In this document: piece by piece, positions 4,488 to 6,234 of the stretch
Position numbering within the stretch: the stretch's first letter is position 1
Layout: each line of letters opens with the position of its first letter
Assembly: GCA_041580375.1 (NCBI GenBank)
Contig: JBFGDZ010000185.1
Coordinates: 1 to 6,234, forward strand
Source of the DNA: JAPUIN01 sp041580375
GTDB taxonomy: Bacteria; Acidobacteriota; Polarisedimenticolia; Gp22-AA2
Direction: 5' to 3'
Length of the DNA stretch: 6,234 nucleotides
Translations under genes and position numbers: made by a program
The notes under the pieces: model-generated
The model's input: the letters and a program-made list of their open reading frames with translations, nothing else
Database searches by the model: none
What the model was told of the DNA's origin: nothing

Positions 4488-6234
4488 TCAGCGCGGGGCC
4501 GGAGCGGGGCTCCCCGCCCGCTCCACGCGGGCGGCGCAGTACTTGTACTCGGGTATCTTGCCGAACGGATCGAGGGCGGGGTTCGTGAGGACGTTCGCCG
4601 CGGCCTCCGCGAAGCAGAACGGGATGAAGATGACCCCCGGGGGGACGGAGCCGTCCCGGCGCGATTTGATCTCGATCGTGCCGCGCCGGGTGCGGACGCG
4701 GATCGTCTCACCCGGCTCGATCCCGAGGCGCCTCAGATCCTTCGGGGAGAGGCAGGCGACCGCCTCCGGCTCGATCGCGTCGAGGACGCTGGCCCGGCGC
4801 GTGATGGCGCCCGTGTGCCAGTGCTCCAGTTGCCGGCCGGTCGTCAGGATCATCGGGTACGCCTCGTCCGGGCGCTCGTCGGGCGGGATAATGCCGGCCG
4901 GCACCATCCGGCCGCGGCGGCTCGGCGTGGGGAAGCCGTCTCCGAACATGACGTCCTGCCCCGGACGGTCCTCGGCGTCGCAGGGGTAGGTCACGGCGTG
5001 CTCGGCCATCAGACGATCCCAGCTGATCCCCCGGATCGAGTCCATGCAGGACCGCATCTCCTCGTAGGCGTCGCGCGGGTGGGCGTAGTTCCAGTCCAGC
5101 CCGATGCGCCGCGCGATCTCCTGGATGATCCACCAGTCCTGCCGCGCTTCGCCAGGCATCGGCAGCGCGAGGCGCCCCATCTGCACCTGCCGGTTCGAGT
5201 TCGTGACGGTGCCGTCCTTCTCCGGCCAGGCCGACGCCGGCAGCACGACGTCGGCGTGAAAGGCGGTCTCGGTCAGGAAGATGTCCTGCACGACCAGGTG
5301 CTGGAGCTTCGCCAGCGCCTCCCGGGCGTGTTGCACGTCGGGATCCGACATGGCCGGGTTTTCGCCCATGATGTACATGCCGCGGATCGTCCCGTCGTGC
5401 ACGCCGTTCATGATCTCCACGACCGTGAGCCCGCGCTTCGGGTCGAGTTGCGTTCCCCACAGTTTTTCGTACGACGCCCGCACGGCCGGGTCCTCGACGG
5501 ACCGGTAGTCCGGATAGACCATCGGGATCAGCCCCGCGTCGGACGCCCCCTGGACATTGTTCTGACCGCGCAGCGGGTGCAGTCCGGTGCCGGGGCGGCC
5601 CACCTGTCCCGTCATCAGGGCCAGCGCGATCAGGCACCGCGCGTTGTCGGTGCCGTGGATGTGCTGCGAGATCCCCATCCCCCAGAAGATCATCGCGCGC
5701 TCCGCCCGCGCGTAAGCGCGGGCGACCGTGCGCAGCGTCTCCGCGTCGACGCCGCACAGGGGAGCCATCGCCCCGGGCGTGAACTTCCCGAGATGCTTCC
5801 GCATCGCCTCGAAGCCCTCGGTGTATTTCTCGACGTACTCCCGGTTGAACAGTTTCTCCTCGACGATCACGTTCATCAGCGCGTTGAGGAGGGCCACGTC
5901 GGAGCCGGGCGTGAACTGCAGCATGTGGGTGGCGTGCTCCCGCAGGGCCTGGCCCCGCGGGTCCGCGACGATGAGGGTCGCACCGCGCGTCGCGGCGTTC
6001 TTGAAGAAGGTCGCGGCCACGGGGTGGTTCTCGGTGGCGTTCGAGCCGATGACGAAGATCACGTCGGCCTTGAGCGCGTCGGTGAACGGGGCGGTCACGG
6101 CCCCCGATCCGATCGTCTCCAGCAGGGCGGCGACCGACGAGGCGTGGCACAGCCGCGTGCAGTGATCGACGTTGTTGGTGCCGAACCCGGTCCGCACGAG
6201 CTTCTGGAACAGGTAGGCCTCCTCGTTCGAGCCC
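4488..6234 (-). CDS. fdhA: formate dehydrogenase catalytic (alpha) subunit, C-terminal 581 residues (partial)
   Basis: This is the molybdopterin-bis(MGD) catalytic subunit of a formate dehydrogenase, oxidising formate to CO2 or running in reverse. The N-terminal part, including the [4Fe-4S] binding site and any extra ferredoxin domain, lies beyond the right edge. The visible part starts GSNEEAYLFQKLV. It then has NNVDHCTRLCHASSV, where Cys29 of the fragment (codon TGC at 6149-6147) is at the metal-ligand position filled by selenocysteine in E. coli FdhF, followed by the catalytic His30. The PLRGQNNVQGASD motif holds Arg222, which I take as the catalytic Arg333 equivalent. Later landmarks are the VVLPASAWPEKDGTVTNSNR substrate and cofactor motif and the MGD-binding C-terminal domain (about 460-575) ending DPFGKIPEYKYCAARVE. 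The ORF has no break. It is the last gene of its unit, 152 bases before the DGPF gene. Partner subunits are not visible, so NAD-linked, ferredoxin-linked or membrane-bound type cannot be decided. Confidence 0.95.
   Translation of the reverse strand, partial: GSNEEAYLFQKLVRTGFGTNNVDHCTRLCHASSVAALLETIGSGAVTAPFTDALKADVIFVIGSNATENHPVAATFFKNAATRGATLIVADPRGQALREHATHMLQFTPGSDVALLNALMNVIVEEKLFNREYVEKYTEGFEAMRKHLGKFTPGAMAPLCGVDAETLRTVARAYARAERAMIFWGMGISQHIHGTDNARCLIALALMTGQVGRPGTGLHPLRGQNNVQGASDAGLIPMVYPDYRSVEDPAVRASYEKLWGTQLDPKRGLTVVEIMNGVHDGTIRGMYIMGENPAMSDPDVQHAREALAKLQHLVVQDIFLTETAFHADVVLPASAWPEKDGTVTNSNRQVQMGRLALPMPGEARQDWWIIQEIARRIGLDWNYAHPRDAYEEMRSCMDSIRGISWDRLMAEHAVTYPCDAEDRPGQDVMFGDGFPTPSRRGRMVPAGIIPPDERPDEAYPMILTTGRQLEHWHTGAITRRASVLDAIEPEAVACLSPKDLRRLGIEPGETIRVRTRRGTIEIKSRRDGSVPPGVIFIPFCFAEAAANVLTNPALDPFGKIPEYKYCAARVERAGSPAPAPR

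Noticed and set aside
2809..4989. A 726-codon open frame on the plus strand crossing the sigma, DGPF and formate dehydrogenase genes.
   Set aside because: It is antisense to three genes with clear family motifs, spans intergenic DNA without change, and its translation is Arg/Pro/Asp-rich with no recognisable domain. This is typical of reverse frames in high-GC coding DNA.
4708..6150. Minus-strand frame of 480 codons inside the formate dehydrogenase gene.
   Set aside because: It is a shifted, Arg-rich shadow of the real frame.

Overview
The window is a high-GC bacterial chromosome segment with strong G/C preference at third codon positions. Every convincing gene lies on the minus strand, so the window is best read from right to left. 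Two genes run off the ends. Nothing fixes the taxon. The mix (an RRM protein beside a cold-shock protein, an ECF42-type sigma factor, an MttB-family methyltransferase, a Cys-type formate dehydrogenase) suits a metabolically versatile soil, sediment or subsurface Gram-negative-like lineage such as a former Deltaproteobacterium, Acidobacteriota or a related uncultured phylum. That placement is inference only.

Layout from right to left. (1) 6234-4488: C-terminal 581 residues of a molybdopterin formate dehydrogenase catalytic subunit with Cys rather than selenocysteine at the metal-ligand position. (2) 4487-4336: a 152-bp gap with an A-tract, a possible ECF-type promoter and two hairpin-plus-T-run structures that point along the plus strand. 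(3) 4335-2096: a compact three-gene operon of a YCII/DGPF protein, an ECF42-type sigma factor with a long C-terminal extension, and a small exported protein whose ATG overlaps the sigma stop codon (ATGA). (4) 2095-1735: an intergenic stretch whose right part looks like decayed coding sequence and whose left part carries a plausible sigma70-type promoter and a leader of about 130 nt. (5) 1734-854: an RNA-binding operon of a cold-shock protein, an RRM protein and a 65-residue Lys/Arg-rich protein, with a very stable UUCG-capped hairpin between the last two. (6) 853-717: a gap with a perfect 18-bp palindrome and a weak promoter candidate. (7) 716-1: the N-terminal 238 residues of an MttB/COG5598 corrinoid methyltransferase family protein.

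The sigma/DGPF/exported-protein operon is probably one regulatory module, in which the sigma factor may control its own operon and the exported protein may be part of the response. The cold-shock/RRM/basic-protein operon probably supplies RNA chaperones. The two edge genes both touch one-carbon metabolism (methyl transfer to a corrinoid protein, and formate oxidation or CO2 reduction), but nothing in the window joins them. I saw no tRNA, rRNA, CRISPR array, insertion sequence or phage gene. I did not find a clearly new system. The best leads are the intercistronic hairpin and the third gene of the sigma operon.
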